From Sphingobacterium sp. B16(2022) (GTDB lineage Bacteria > Bacteroidota > Bacteroidia > Sphingobacteriales > Sphingobacteriaceae): DNA of 64,000 nt. The notes beneath the pieces were generated by a model, which saw only the letters and a program-made list of their open reading frames with translations, did no database searches and was not told where the DNA came from. This document shows, piece by piece, positions 34,511 through 42,606 of the stretch; the stretch's first letter is position 1; the number at the start of each line of letters is the position of its first letter. The stretch is from positions 1,984,001 to 2,048,000 of the forward strand of contig NZ_JAAUVN010000001.1 of assembly GCF_012030425.1 (NCBI RefSeq), in the 5' to 3' direction. A program made the translations under genes and the position numbers.

Positions 34511-35170
34511 ATGAAATACGATATGGTCAAAAATGTTTTTACACTTCTAGAACAATTTGAGCTAGAAAACGCTTTATACATAAAATACCAATCTAATATT
34601 GAAGGTTTTAAGGAGTGGATAGCTGTTAATCATAATCATGGCGATAAACAAAATGATCTTTATTGGGAGGGAAAAGAAAATGGCCGTAGTGCATCAAGTG
34701 TCATTAATACTTTGATAGTGCATTTAAATAGGTACGCTAAAAGTTACTCGAAATCTGCCATTTTCGGTTCCGAGTTTTCTACTCAAGAAGATTTTATCTA
34801 TCTGATTAACTTGAAAGATTTCGGAGAAATGATCAAAATGGATTTAATTAAAAAAAATGTTCATGATAAACCTGCGGGCATGCAAATAATAAACCGTTTA
34901 ATTACAAAAGGTTGGGTAGATCAAACAAATTCTGAGATTGATAAAAGAAGTAAATATTTAAAAATAAACGATAAAGGCTTAGCTGTTTTAGAACAGCAAA
35001 TGGAAAAGATAAGACAAGCTAGTGAGATTGTGACAGGTGACTTAACAGATAACGAAAAAATGGAATTAATAAGATTGCTCAATAAGCTCACTGAATTTCA
35101 TATGCCGATCTACGATAAAAATATCGAATCTGAATATTTATTGACTGAAGTCTTAAAAGAAAAAAAGTAA
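34511..35170 (+). CDS. MarR-family transcriptional regulator of the carotenoid operon
   Basis: 219 residues. A winged-helix fold is visible in residues about 60-170 (SSVINTLIVHLNRYAKSY, GEMIKMDLIKKNVHDKPAG, NRLITKGWVDQTNSEIDKRS, KYLKINDKGLAVLEQQM), the MarR pattern of recognition helix and beta-hairpin wing. Its stop codon shares a base with the crtI start (TAATG), so it is the first gene of the operon. MarR regulators often precede crt genes in Bacteroidota. Two identical-type palindromes just upstream suggest it represses its own operon until a ligand or oxidant releases it. ATG at 34523 is an alternative start. Confidence 0.85.
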   Translation: MKYDMVKNVFTLLEQFELENALYIKYQSNIEGFKEWIAVNHNHGDKQNDLYWEGKENGRSASSVINTLIVHLNRYAKSYSKSAIFGSEFSTQEDFIYLINLKDFGEMIKMDLIKKNVHDKPAGMQIINRLITKGWVDQTNSEIDKRSKYLKINDKGLAVLEQQMEKIRQASEIVTGDLTDNEKMELIRLLNKLTEFHMPIYDKNIESEYLLTEVLKEKK

Positions 35171-36642
35171 TGAAGAAAAAAATTGCTGTTATAGGTTCTG
35201 GTTTTTCAGGTTTATCTGCTGCTGCTTATTTGGCAAAAGCTGGAAATGAAGTTCATGTTTTTGAAAAACATGATCAGCCGGGAGGAAGGGCCCGACAATT
35301 TAAAACTGAGGAAGGTTATGTCTTTGATATGGGACCAAGTTGGTATTGGATGCCTGATATTATCGATAATTTTTTTACTGATTTCGGATCTAAAACTACT
35401 GATTTTTTTGAGTTAATTTCATTGAATCCACAGTTCGAAATGATCTTCGCCGATGATAAAATTGCTGTACCTGAAAATTTAGATGAATTAAAAATGTTGT
35501 TTGAAAAAATCGAAGAAGGTGCCGGATTGCAATTGGAAAAATTTATGAAATCTGCTAAATTTAAGTATGAGGTTGGGATGCAGGATTTTGTCAATAAGCC
35601 TTGCCACAGCTGGGCAGAATTTATCTCTCCTAAAATAGCCCGAAGCGCCTTAAAATTAGATCTGCTATCAAATTTCAGAAACTACGTTGCAAAATATTTT
35701 AAAAACGAAAAGCTAAGGACTTTAATGGAATTTCCGGTCATATTTTTGGGTGCTTCACCAAAAAATATTCCGGCTCTATATAGTTTGATGAATTATGGTG
35801 GTTATGCCCTGGGGACACATTATCCGTTAGGTGGTTTTTACCAGTTGGTATTAGGGATGAAGCAATTAGCTGAAAAACAAGGTGCAACTTTTCATTTCAG
35901 TAATATTGTTGAAAGCATAAATACTGAAAACGGAAGTGTTATTTCTCTAACTGTCAATGGAAATATGCTCGATTTTGACACGGTAGTTGCCTCTTCAGAT
36001 TATCATCATACGGAGACACTCCTTAATAAAGAGGATAGAAATTATACTGAAGAGTACTGGAAAAATAGAGTATTTGCTCCTTCAAGCTTAATCTACTATT
36101 TGGGTATTAACCAGACTCTTCCTAATCTGAAGCATCATACGCTTTTCTTTGAGCATGACCTGGACGAACACATTGATTGTATATACGAAGATAAAAAATG
36201 GCCAGAGAAACCGCTATTCTATGTGTGCTGTCCATCCAAAACTGACGAAGGCGTAGCTCCTAATGGTAAAGAGAATGTATTTCTGCTGATGCCTTTGGCT
36301 ACTGGAATTAATGATGAAGAATCAGTAAGAGAAAAATACTTAGCAGAAATGATGACAAGACTTGAAAATCATCTGGGCATTCGTAATCTCATGTCAATGA
36401 TTGAATATAAAAGAAGTTATTGTGTGCAAGATTTTATTTCAGACTATAATGCCTATGATGGTAATGCTTATGGGTTGGCAAATACAATGGGGCAAACCGC
36501 TGTTTTAAAACCTAAAATAAGAAACAAAAAAATTAAAAATTTATTCTATACTGGTCAATTGACCGTTCCCGGTCCTGGAGTACCTCCATCTATTATTTCC
36601 GGTAAAATTGTATCTAATGAAATTATTAACGCTAAAAACTAA
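35170..36642 (+). CDS. crtI: phytoene desaturase (CrtI)
   Basis: 490 residues. The N-terminal Rossmann motif VIGSGFSGLSAAAYLAKAG (residues 7-24) with FEKHDQPGGRAR is the FAD site of CrtI-type desaturases, and the C-terminal end FYTGQLTVPGPGVPPSIISG is the family signature. It converts phytoene to lycopene by successive dehydrogenation at the membrane. It is followed by crtB with five bases between. Length is usual for CrtI. Which end product (lycopene or neurosporene) is not shown by sequence, but the cyclase downstream fits lycopene. Confidence 0.95.
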   Translation: MKKKIAVIGSGFSGLSAAAYLAKAGNEVHVFEKHDQPGGRARQFKTEEGYVFDMGPSWYWMPDIIDNFFTDFGSKTTDFFELISLNPQFEMIFADDKIAVPENLDELKMLFEKIEEGAGLQLEKFMKSAKFKYEVGMQDFVNKPCHSWAEFISPKIARSALKLDLLSNFRNYVAKYFKNEKLRTLMEFPVIFLGASPKNIPALYSLMNYGGYALGTHYPLGGFYQLVLGMKQLAEKQGATFHFSNIVESINTENGSVISLTVNGNMLDFDTVVASSDYHHTETLLNKEDRNYTEEYWKNRVFAPSSLIYYLGINQTLPNLKHHTLFFEHDLDEHIDCIYEDKKWPEKPLFYVCCPSKTDEGVAPNGKENVFLLMPLATGINDEESVREKYLAEMMTRLENHLGIRNLMSMIEYKRSYCVQDFISDYNAYDGNAYGLANTMGQTAVLKPKIRNKKIKNLFYTGQLTVPGPGVPPSIISGKIVSNEIINAKN

Positions 36643-36647
36643 CCTGT

Positions 36648-37484
36648 ATGAAACAACTATTCGACGAACTTTCTTTCACCGTAAGTAAAATTACAACACA
36701 AAAGTATAGTACAAGTTTTTCGCTAGGCATTTTAGCGCTCTGTCCATCTATTCGCAATGCGATTTATGCCATATATGGATACGTAAGGCTAGCTGATGAA
36801 ATTGTAGATAGTTTTCATGGATACGATAAAGCGAAACTTTTGAATAGATTAAAAGAAGAAACTGATCATGCACTGGAGGAAAGAATTTCACTAAATCCGA
36901 TTTTACAATCTTTTCAACAGGTAGTTCATCAATATTCAATTGACAGAAAACTAATCAGCCAATTTTTACATAGTATGGAAATGGATCTTCACAAAATTGA
37001 TTATAATTCTGAACGTTATAAGGAATACATTTTTGGCTCAGCTGAAGTCGTGGGATTAATGTGTCTGCAGGTATTTACAAATGGTGATCGAGAATATTAT
37101 GAAAAACTGAAACCTTATGCGATGAAATTGGGTTCTGCTTTTCAGAAAATTAATTTCTTACGGGATTTAAAAGATGATTATCAGATTTTAGGCCGTACTT
37201 ATTTCCCCAACATTGACATGGAAATATTTGATAATCAAGCGAAAATTGAGATTGAAAATGAAATTGAACAAGAATTTAATGAAGCATTGATGGGAATAAA
37301 AAAACTTCCAAACTCTGCTATGTTTGGTGTTTATCTGGCCTATAAATATTATCTATCTTTATTTAAAAAGATCAAGCGAAAATCTTCTGAAGACATATTG
37401 AACAGTAGGGTGCGAATTGCCAATTCTGAAAAAGCTTATGTAGCATTTAAAAGCTATGTGAGATATAAAACTGCTTATTTATGA
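36648..37484 (+). CDS. crtB: phytoene synthase (CrtB)
   Basis: 278 residues. Both aspartate-rich motifs of squalene/phytoene synthases are present: DEIVD (about residues 50-54) and RDLKDD (about 176-181, in NFLRDLKDDYQILGRTYFP). It joins two geranylgeranyl diphosphates to phytoene. No geranylgeranyl diphosphate synthase (crtE) is in the window. Its TGA overlaps the ATG of the next gene. Soluble or peripheral to the membrane. Confidence 0.95.
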   Translation: MKQLFDELSFTVSKITTQKYSTSFSLGILALCPSIRNAIYAIYGYVRLADEIVDSFHGYDKAKLLNRLKEETDHALEERISLNPILQSFQQVVHQYSIDRKLISQFLHSMEMDLHKIDYNSERYKEYIFGSAEVVGLMCLQVFTNGDREYYEKLKPYAMKLGSAFQKINFLRDLKDDYQILGRTYFPNIDMEIFDNQAKIEIENEIEQEFNEALMGIKKLPNSAMFGVYLAYKYYLSLFKKIKRKSSEDILNSRVRIANSEKAYVAFKSYVRYKTAYL

Positions 37485-37939
37485 TGAGAACTATTTCCTT
37501 ACTTCTACTCTCGCTATGTTTTCTGACAGGCTTTAAGAATCCTGTTATGACAGGATTACGTGAAAATTATAATAAGACTGTAGCGGATAAAAAGTTATGT
37601 GAAAATACTATAAGGGAATTAAGGACATTAAAAAACATGTCTCCTACTCAATTGGCGTACCTTAGTGGGCTTCAAGCGATATGGGCAAATCATGTTTTTA
37701 ATCCAATAGATAAGCTTAGAACATTTAACAAAGGAAAAAAAAATATTGAGCGTGCAATATTTCTTGAACCGAATAATATAGAATTAAGATTTATCCGTCT
37801 CTCTATTCAAAAAAATACACCGTCTTTTTTAGGGTATAAATCAAACATAAAGGAAGATACAATATTAATAATGGAGCATAGAAAAATGATTAGCTCAGAG
37901 ATTTTGATAAAAAATATAGATACGCTTTTAAAAAACTAG
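37481..37939 (+). CDS. small exported protein of the crt operon, unknown function
   Basis: 152 residues with a signal sequence (about 1-18, LLLLSLCFLTGF). The rest is helical, with ENTIRELRTLKNMSPTQLAY, LSGLQAIWANHVFNP and AIFLEPNNIELRFIRLSIQ, the last of which has a TPR-like look. It overlaps crtB by four bases and is followed by the SRPBCC gene three bases later, so its product is made with the enzymes. I recall such small proteins between crtB and crtZ in other Bacteroidota clusters, but know no function. Confidence 0.75.
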   Translation: MMRTISLLLLSLCFLTGFKNPVMTGLRENYNKTVADKKLCENTIRELRTLKNMSPTQLAYLSGLQAIWANHVFNPIDKLRTFNKGKKNIERAIFLEPNNIELRFIRLSIQKNTPSFLGYKSNIKEDTILIMEHRKMISSEILIKNIDTLLKN

Positions 37940-37942
37940 AAG

Positions 37943-38407
37943 ATGAGACATCAATTATATAGAGAACAACAATTAAATTGTGATATCGAAACTGCTTGGC
38001 ATTTTTTTTCTTCTCCGGTCAACTTGTCGAAAATAACACCAGAAGATATGCGATTTGAAATCATTTCTACGGATGATCATCAAGATATTTTTGAAGGAAT
38101 GATCATAAATTATATTGTTTCGCCTATGTTTAAAATTCCATTAAAATGGCGAACCAGAATCAGTCAAGTTGAATTAAATAAGAGCTTTACTGATTTTCAA
38201 GAAAGAGGTCCTTATAAATATTGGAGCCATTTTCATGAATTTATCCCAAATAGCAATGGGATTCTGGTAAAGGATACTATAGATTATGAATTACCATTTG
38301 GTATATTGGGTAATATCGCACATCGGATTTTCGTAAGAAAGAAATTAACTGATATTTTTAATTTCCGATATGTTGTATTAGAAAAAATGTTTAACGCCAA
38401 AAAATAA
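37943..38407 (+). CDS. SRPBCC (START-like) family protein of the crt operon
   Basis: 154 residues without a signal peptide. The fold is suggested by YREQQLNCDIETAWHFFSSP at the N-terminus, the central KWRTRISQV and the aromatic QERGPYKYWSHFHEF, and the C-terminal helix FNFRYVVLEKMF. SRPBCC proteins bind hydrophobic molecules such as lipids or polyketides in a cavity, so a role in handling a carotenoid or isoprenoid is plausible but not shown. Often annotated as a cell-division inhibitor-like protein without good cause. Confidence 0.82.
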   Translation: MRHQLYREQQLNCDIETAWHFFSSPVNLSKITPEDMRFEIISTDDHQDIFEGMIINYIVSPMFKIPLKWRTRISQVELNKSFTDFQERGPYKYWSHFHEFIPNSNGILVKDTIDYELPFGILGNIAHRIFVRKKLTDIFNFRYVVLEKMFNAKK

Positions 38408-38411
38408 TAGC

Positions 38412-38870
38412 ATGAATTTTTTAATAACAATGATCGTTTTTGTACTGATGGAGGGTGCAACCTGGATTATCCATAAATACATCATGCATGGTTTTTTGTG
38501 GGTGCTACATAAGGATCATCACGATCACAGCAATGATGGTCCACTCGAAAAAAATGATTACTTCTTTGTCATATTCGCGATTCCTACGATTATTTTAATG
38601 TACTTTGGTTCGCTAAAAGAGCTTAATTATCTGTTCTATATCGGATTGGGCATCATGCTGTACGGTATGGCTTATTTTTTTATTCATGATATTTTTATCC
38701 ATCAGCGGATTAAATTCTTGACCAAAACTCAAAATGCTTATTTCTTGGCTCTCCGTAGAGCGCACAAGCAACATCACAAGCATACGACGAAACATCATGG
38801 GGAATGTTTTGGTTTTTTATATGTGCCCTTCAAATATTTTCAAATGTATTTTAATCCGGATAAAAAATGA
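38412..38870 (+). CDS. crtZ: beta-carotene hydroxylase (CrtZ)
   Basis: 152 residues with about four membrane segments. The di-iron histidine clusters are clear: HKYIMH and HKDHHDH near residues 22-38, HDIFIH near 96 and HKQHHKH near 118. This is the fatty-acid-hydroxylase-type CrtZ that adds 3- and 3'-hydroxyls to beta-carotene to give zeaxanthin. The TGA overlaps the next ATG. Length is normal. Confidence 0.95.
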   Translation: MNFLITMIVFVLMEGATWIIHKYIMHGFLWVLHKDHHDHSNDGPLEKNDYFFVIFAIPTIILMYFGSLKELNYLFYIGLGIMLYGMAYFFIHDIFIHQRIKFLTKTQNAYFLALRRAHKQHHKHTTKHHGECFGFLYVPFKYFQMYFNPDKK

Positions 38871-39562
38871 TAATATATACATATTCTTTAATTTTATTTT
38901 TTACAATCATCATTTGTCTGATCGCTTCTTTTGATAAACGAATTCTGTTCAACCGCCACTTTGGAGCATTTTTAAAGGCTGCTCTATTGGTTGCTATTCC
39001 ATTTATCGCTTGGGATGTTTGGTTTACTTCAAAAGGTGTTTGGTGGTTCAACACGGATTATACACTTGGAATTGTCGTCGCCGGTTTACCTATCGAAGAG
39101 TGGTTATTCTTTATCTGTATTCCGTTTTCTTGTGCATTTACCTATTTCTGTTTTGATAAATTTTTCAATCTAGACAGACTTGCAGGTTTTAATAATATAA
39201 TTGTTTTTGTAAGCATTATTGTCTGTTCGGTGATCGCTTTGCGGCATTATGATAAGATCTATACTTTAGTAACCGCAATAGCGACAATTATAACCTTGAT
39301 TTATCTACATTTTATTGCGCGAGCAGATTGGATTACCAAAGCTTCTTTAGTATTCAGCGTTTTGATGCTTGGCTTTCTTCCTGTCAATGGAGTACTGACT
39401 GGATTTGGATTGGAATCTCCTATTGTGAATTACAACCCCGGTGATTTTTTAGGCATACGCATATTAACAATACCAATCGAAGATGCTGTATATGGCTACA
39501 CCCAGTTTCTATTGGTTATTTATTTTTTCACAAAATTTAAAAAAAATGAAAATGAATACTAA
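38867..39562 (+). CDS. crtYcd: lycopene cyclase, fused CrtYc-CrtYd type
   Basis: 231 residues with about six to seven membrane helices. The repeated domain signature is present twice: PIEEWLFFICIPF (about residues 76-88) and PIEDAVYGY (about 205-213), as in the fused heterodimeric-type cyclases of Bacteroidota and related to archaeal and fungal CarRP. It cyclises both ends of lycopene to beta-carotene. It overlaps crtZ by four bases and the lipocalin gene by 17. Confidence 0.92.
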   Translation: MIIYTYSLILFFTIIICLIASFDKRILFNRHFGAFLKAALLVAIPFIAWDVWFTSKGVWWFNTDYTLGIVVAGLPIEEWLFFICIPFSCAFTYFCFDKFFNLDRLAGFNNIIVFVSIIVCSVIALRHYDKIYTLVTAIATIITLIYLHFIARADWITKASLVFSVLMLGFLPVNGVLTGFGLESPIVNYNPGDFLGIRILTIPIEDAVYGYTQFLLVIYFFTKFKKNENEY

Positions 39563-40106
39563 GACTCTAATTTTTATCTTTTCTTTAACAGCTATACTTT
39601 TTAATTCCTGTGCTTCAATTCCAAAAAATACAAAGGCAATTGAAAACTTTGATGTCAATAAATATTTAGGAACTTGGTACGAAATAGCACGTTTTGATTT
39701 TCGTTTTGAAAAAGATCTAGACAACGTTTCGGCTCAGTACAGTTTGAACGAAAAAGGAAATGTAAAGGTATTGAACAGTGGATATAATTTTGTAAAGAAA
39801 GAATGGAAAAAAGCCGAAGGAATTGCAAAATTTAGAGGAAATAAAGATATAGCGGCATTAAAAGTAAGTTTTTTTGGTCCTTTTTATTCGGGGTATAATG
39901 TGGTTTCAATGGATGATGGCTATAAATATGCATTGGTAGCAGGTAAAGACTTAAATTATCTCTGGATTTTATCAAGAACAAAAGAGATTCCTGAATCGGT
40001 TAAAACGAAGTTTCTAAAAATTGCAACAGAAATTGGTTATGACACATCTAAATTAGTATGGGTGAAGCATGACCGAACGGATAGTCCCTTTATCCAAAAA
40101 AACTAA
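39546..40106 (+). CDS. Blc-type bacterial lipocalin (lipoprotein)
   Basis: 186 residues from the ATG at 39546; the frame to 39483 lies inside the cyclase gene. Lipobox FNSC near Cys 20. The lipocalin signature NKYLGTWYEIARFDFRFEKD lies at about 37-56, and the C-terminal part (VAGKDLNYLWILSRTKEIPE) matches Blc. Blc-type proteins bind fatty acids or lysophospholipids at the outer membrane. The overlap with the cyclase gene makes it part of the crt operon; binding of a carotenoid or oxidised lipid is inference. Confidence 0.88.
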   Translation: MKMNTKTLIFIFSLTAILFNSCASIPKNTKAIENFDVNKYLGTWYEIARFDFRFEKDLDNVSAQYSLNEKGNVKVLNSGYNFVKKEWKKAEGIAKFRGNKDIAALKVSFFGPFYSGYNVVSMDDGYKYALVAGKDLNYLWILSRTKEIPESVKTKFLKIATEIGYDTSKLVWVKHDRTDSPFIQKN

Positions 40107-40233
40107 ATTTTCAGTTTTTTGTTACATATGAATCTACCTTTAGATGCTCGTTTGGAGTGATAAGAATCATCTTCTTTCAGCACAATAAATGCAAAATCTC
40201 AATTTTAATATAAATAACGAAACATCATTCAAA

Positions 40234-40644
40234 ATGAAAAAAATAACACTTATAATTTTAGTCTTCATCGGCATAATGCAAGTGAGTCTAGCTCAAGAAA
40301 CTAAGTTTCAACTTTCAAGTCATATTCTAGACATCACGACTGGTAAACCTGCTACGAATGTTAAAATTACATTGTCGAAAATGAACAAGAATGACACCTG
40401 GACTATGGTAGAAGAAAAAAATACGGATAGTAATGGTCGAATAAAAGACTTTTTAAAACATGACGGAAAAGATAATACAGGCATTTATAAGTTAACATTT
40501 CACACCAGCCCGTACTTTAAGTCTCTAGGAAATAAATCATTCTACCCATTTATAGAGGTTGTTTTTGAACTTGTGGACAATGAACATTACCATGTACCTA
40601 TTACGCTATCTCCTTTTGGTTATTCAACATACAGAGGAAATTAA
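40234..40644 (+). CDS. uraH: exported 5-hydroxyisourate hydrolase (transthyretin-like)
   Basis: 136 residues from the ATG at 40234. A signal peptide ends SLAQ (residue 20). HIUase motifs are present: SSHILDITTGKPATNV near the mature N-terminus, TDSNGRI, and HYHVPITLSPFGYSTYRGN at the end, where the canonical C-terminus is YRGS. The family hydrolyses 5-hydroxyisourate made from urate. The signal peptide indicates a periplasmic enzyme. No other urate-pathway gene is nearby. The unusual final Asn instead of Ser is a visible oddity. Confidence 0.88.
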   Translation: MKKITLIILVFIGIMQVSLAQETKFQLSSHILDITTGKPATNVKITLSKMNKNDTWTMVEEKNTDSNGRIKDFLKHDGKDNTGIYKLTFHTSPYFKSLGNKSFYPFIEVVFELVDNEHYHVPITLSPFGYSTYRGN

Positions 40645-40688
40645 AAACTCTTCCATAGGATGATTACCTTACTTTTTCGCTACTGAGC

Positions 40689-40722
40689 TTAAGAGCCTAT
40701 TTAAATCTAAATAGGCTCTTAA
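40689..40722 (+). terminator. terminator after the HIUase gene
   Basis: Perfect 15-base arms (40689-40703 and 40708-40722) around a four-base loop, followed by an AT-rich run with TTTT. It closes the 40234 gene. The remainder of 40723-40944 shows no gene. Confidence 0.8.
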
Positions 40723-40944
40723 TATTTTAAAATAAATCAACATTTAATTATCTTTGTTTTATTGTTGGATCGTAAAAATCTGTATAATAACGAATTTAAT
40801 GATGTCTTATTTTTCACTGATCTTTTTCAATAAAAATACTCTTTTAAAAGAAGCTCTCCTCCCCAGAATGAGAAAACAGGAATAAATTGAATTAAAAAAT
40901 TGGAAAAATTATTATCTTAGGGAGATAATCCAATATATGTTTAA

Positions 40945-41967
40945 ATGAAAATTATTCTTCTTCTTTTATCTGCTTTTTTATTTCAAGTAACTATTGCTCA
41001 AAAAAACAAAATCGTGAATAATGAATCTACAGTTTTTGAGATCAACAATAAGCAAGGCAAAATTGAATTTATGGTATTAGATACGGCAATGAATACAAAG
41101 AAACCAATATTTTTATGGTGCCAAGGTTCTCTCCCTATTCCATTATATATCAACTATAAATCCGTAGGGCTGCATCTATATGGCGGAGGGATAACAAATT
41201 TTGAATACAATGAAATCAAAAAACATTATCACCTTGTTGTTATTTCAATGCCTGAAACACCACTTATCGTTGATGAAGTACAATTAAATGATTCTTATTG
41301 GTACTATGGGGATTCTAAAGATAAAAACATTCCAAGCTTGGCTTATCAAAATGCAGATAATTTGGATAATTACACAAATAGAGCTCTAACTGTTTTGAAA
41401 TTTTTAAAGAGAAAAGAATGGGTAGACAATACAAAATTGATCGTAGTTGGACATTCGCAGGGTGGTCAAGTGGCTACTAAAATTGCTGTTAAACACAAGG
41501 GTGTTACCAAACTTGCTTTAACAGGAACAAACCCATTCGGTCGTATAGACCAGAACATCAGACAGTCTCGAAAAAATGCAGAACAAAACAAAGTATCCTG
41601 GGAGCAGGCTGATAAAGAAATGGAACAACAATACCAATTCTATCAAAATGTCAATAACCCATTGAAAAACAAGAATAATCCTAATTTAAGATCTTGGCAG
41701 TCATTCTCCAAACCGTTGATTAATGATTGGTTGACCCTCAACATTCCAATTTATATGGCATATGGCACAGCCGATGTCGCATCGGATCTCTGCGATTTGG
41801 TTCCATTATATTTCATTAGAGAAAATAAAACCAATCTATCGTATAAGCGATACCTTAATCTTGAACATAATTACTTTGAAATAAATAAAAATGGAGATGT
41901 GGATTATGATAAGCCGCATTGGATCGATGTTATGGACGCTATTTTAAATTGGTCATTAAAAATTTAG
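40945..41967 (+). CDS. exported alpha/beta hydrolase
   Basis: 340 residues, signal peptide ending TIAQ (residue 18). The nucleophile elbow GHSQGG (about residues 171-176, in KLIVVGHSQGGQVATKIA), an acidic residue in AYGTADVASD (about 272-281) and a histidine in NLEHNYF (about 313) form a plausible Ser-Asp-His triad. The closest known classes are dienelactone-hydrolase- or peptidase-like; I assign no substrate. It stands alone between two terminator regions. The 207 bases after it hold no convincing gene. Confidence 0.85.
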   Translation: MKIILLLLSAFLFQVTIAQKNKIVNNESTVFEINNKQGKIEFMVLDTAMNTKKPIFLWCQGSLPIPLYINYKSVGLHLYGGGITNFEYNEIKKHYHLVVISMPETPLIVDEVQLNDSYWYYGDSKDKNIPSLAYQNADNLDNYTNRALTVLKFLKRKEWVDNTKLIVVGHSQGGQVATKIAVKHKGVTKLALTGTNPFGRIDQNIRQSRKNAEQNKVSWEQADKEMEQQYQFYQNVNNPLKNKNNPNLRSWQSFSKPLINDWLTLNIPIYMAYGTADVASDLCDLVPLYFIRENKTNLSYKRYLNLEHNYFEINKNGDVDYDKPHWIDVMDAILNWSLKI

Positions 41968-42174
41968 AAAACATCCATGCAGAATCTTTATAAAAAAAAA
42001 ATACATTTCAATACAAATCATGTTAATGTTGGCTTTGCACAGTTCTTTTACTGACCAATTGGATGAAATCTCTACTAAAGCATTTAATTTTGCTACAGGT
42101 AAATTAAAACAGTGCTACTTGCCCCTTCTTCAAATCAGTAAAAACAATAATATATTACCAAACAAAATACCCTT

Positions 42175-42555
42175 ATGTCCCAAACAAACCCAGTGATCTA
42201 CTTTGAAATTCCAGTCAATGATCTAAATCGTGCGTAGAAATTTTACACTGCAATATTCAATTTTAAATTCGAAAAAGAAATCATCGATGGTTATGAAATG
42301 TCCCTTTTTCCTTTTGAGGAAGCTAGTGGTGGTATTTCTGGAGCACTGGCCAAAGGTGATGCCTATACACCTACCAAACAGGGTGTTATTATTTATTTTA
42401 AGACGCAAGATATGGATGCAACACTTGAAAAAGTTATTTCGGAAGGTGGAAAAATATTATATCCAAAAACTATAAATGATTTACTTGGTTTTATTGTTGC
42501 TGAGTTTGAAGATAGCGAGGGGAATAGAATTGCTTTACACCAAACGATCAACTAA
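42175..42555 (+). pseudogene. VOC (glyoxalase-like) family gene with an in-frame TAG
   Basis: From ATG at 42175 the frame reads MSQTNPVIYFEIPVNDLNRA, then TAG (42235-42237), then KFYTAIFNFKFEKEI and on without a break to EGNRIALHQTIN and a stop at 42555. The N-terminal beta-strand and the RA-x-KFY junction are typical of VOC proteins, where this position is often Glu or Lys; a single GAG-to-TAG (or AAG-to-TAG) change explains it. The intact protein would have 126 residues. No tRNA suppressor evidence. Restart at ATG 42298 would lose the first strand-helix. Confidence 0.7.
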
Positions 42556-42590
42556 AAAAAGGAGCCATATTACAGTTTGGCCCCCTTTCT
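42554..42590. terminator. bidirectional terminator between VOC and M28 genes
   Basis: A-rich arm AAAAAGGAGCCA and T-rich arm TGGCCCCCTTTCT enclose a short loop, between the convergent genes ending at 42555 and 42607. Confidence 0.6.
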
Positions 42591-42606
42591 ATTTATTGTT
42601 TAGCTC

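Noticed and set aside
41968..42174. 58-codon plus-strand frame from 42019
   Set aside because: The composition is not protein-like and it overlaps the start of the VOC gene in another frame; no homology evident.
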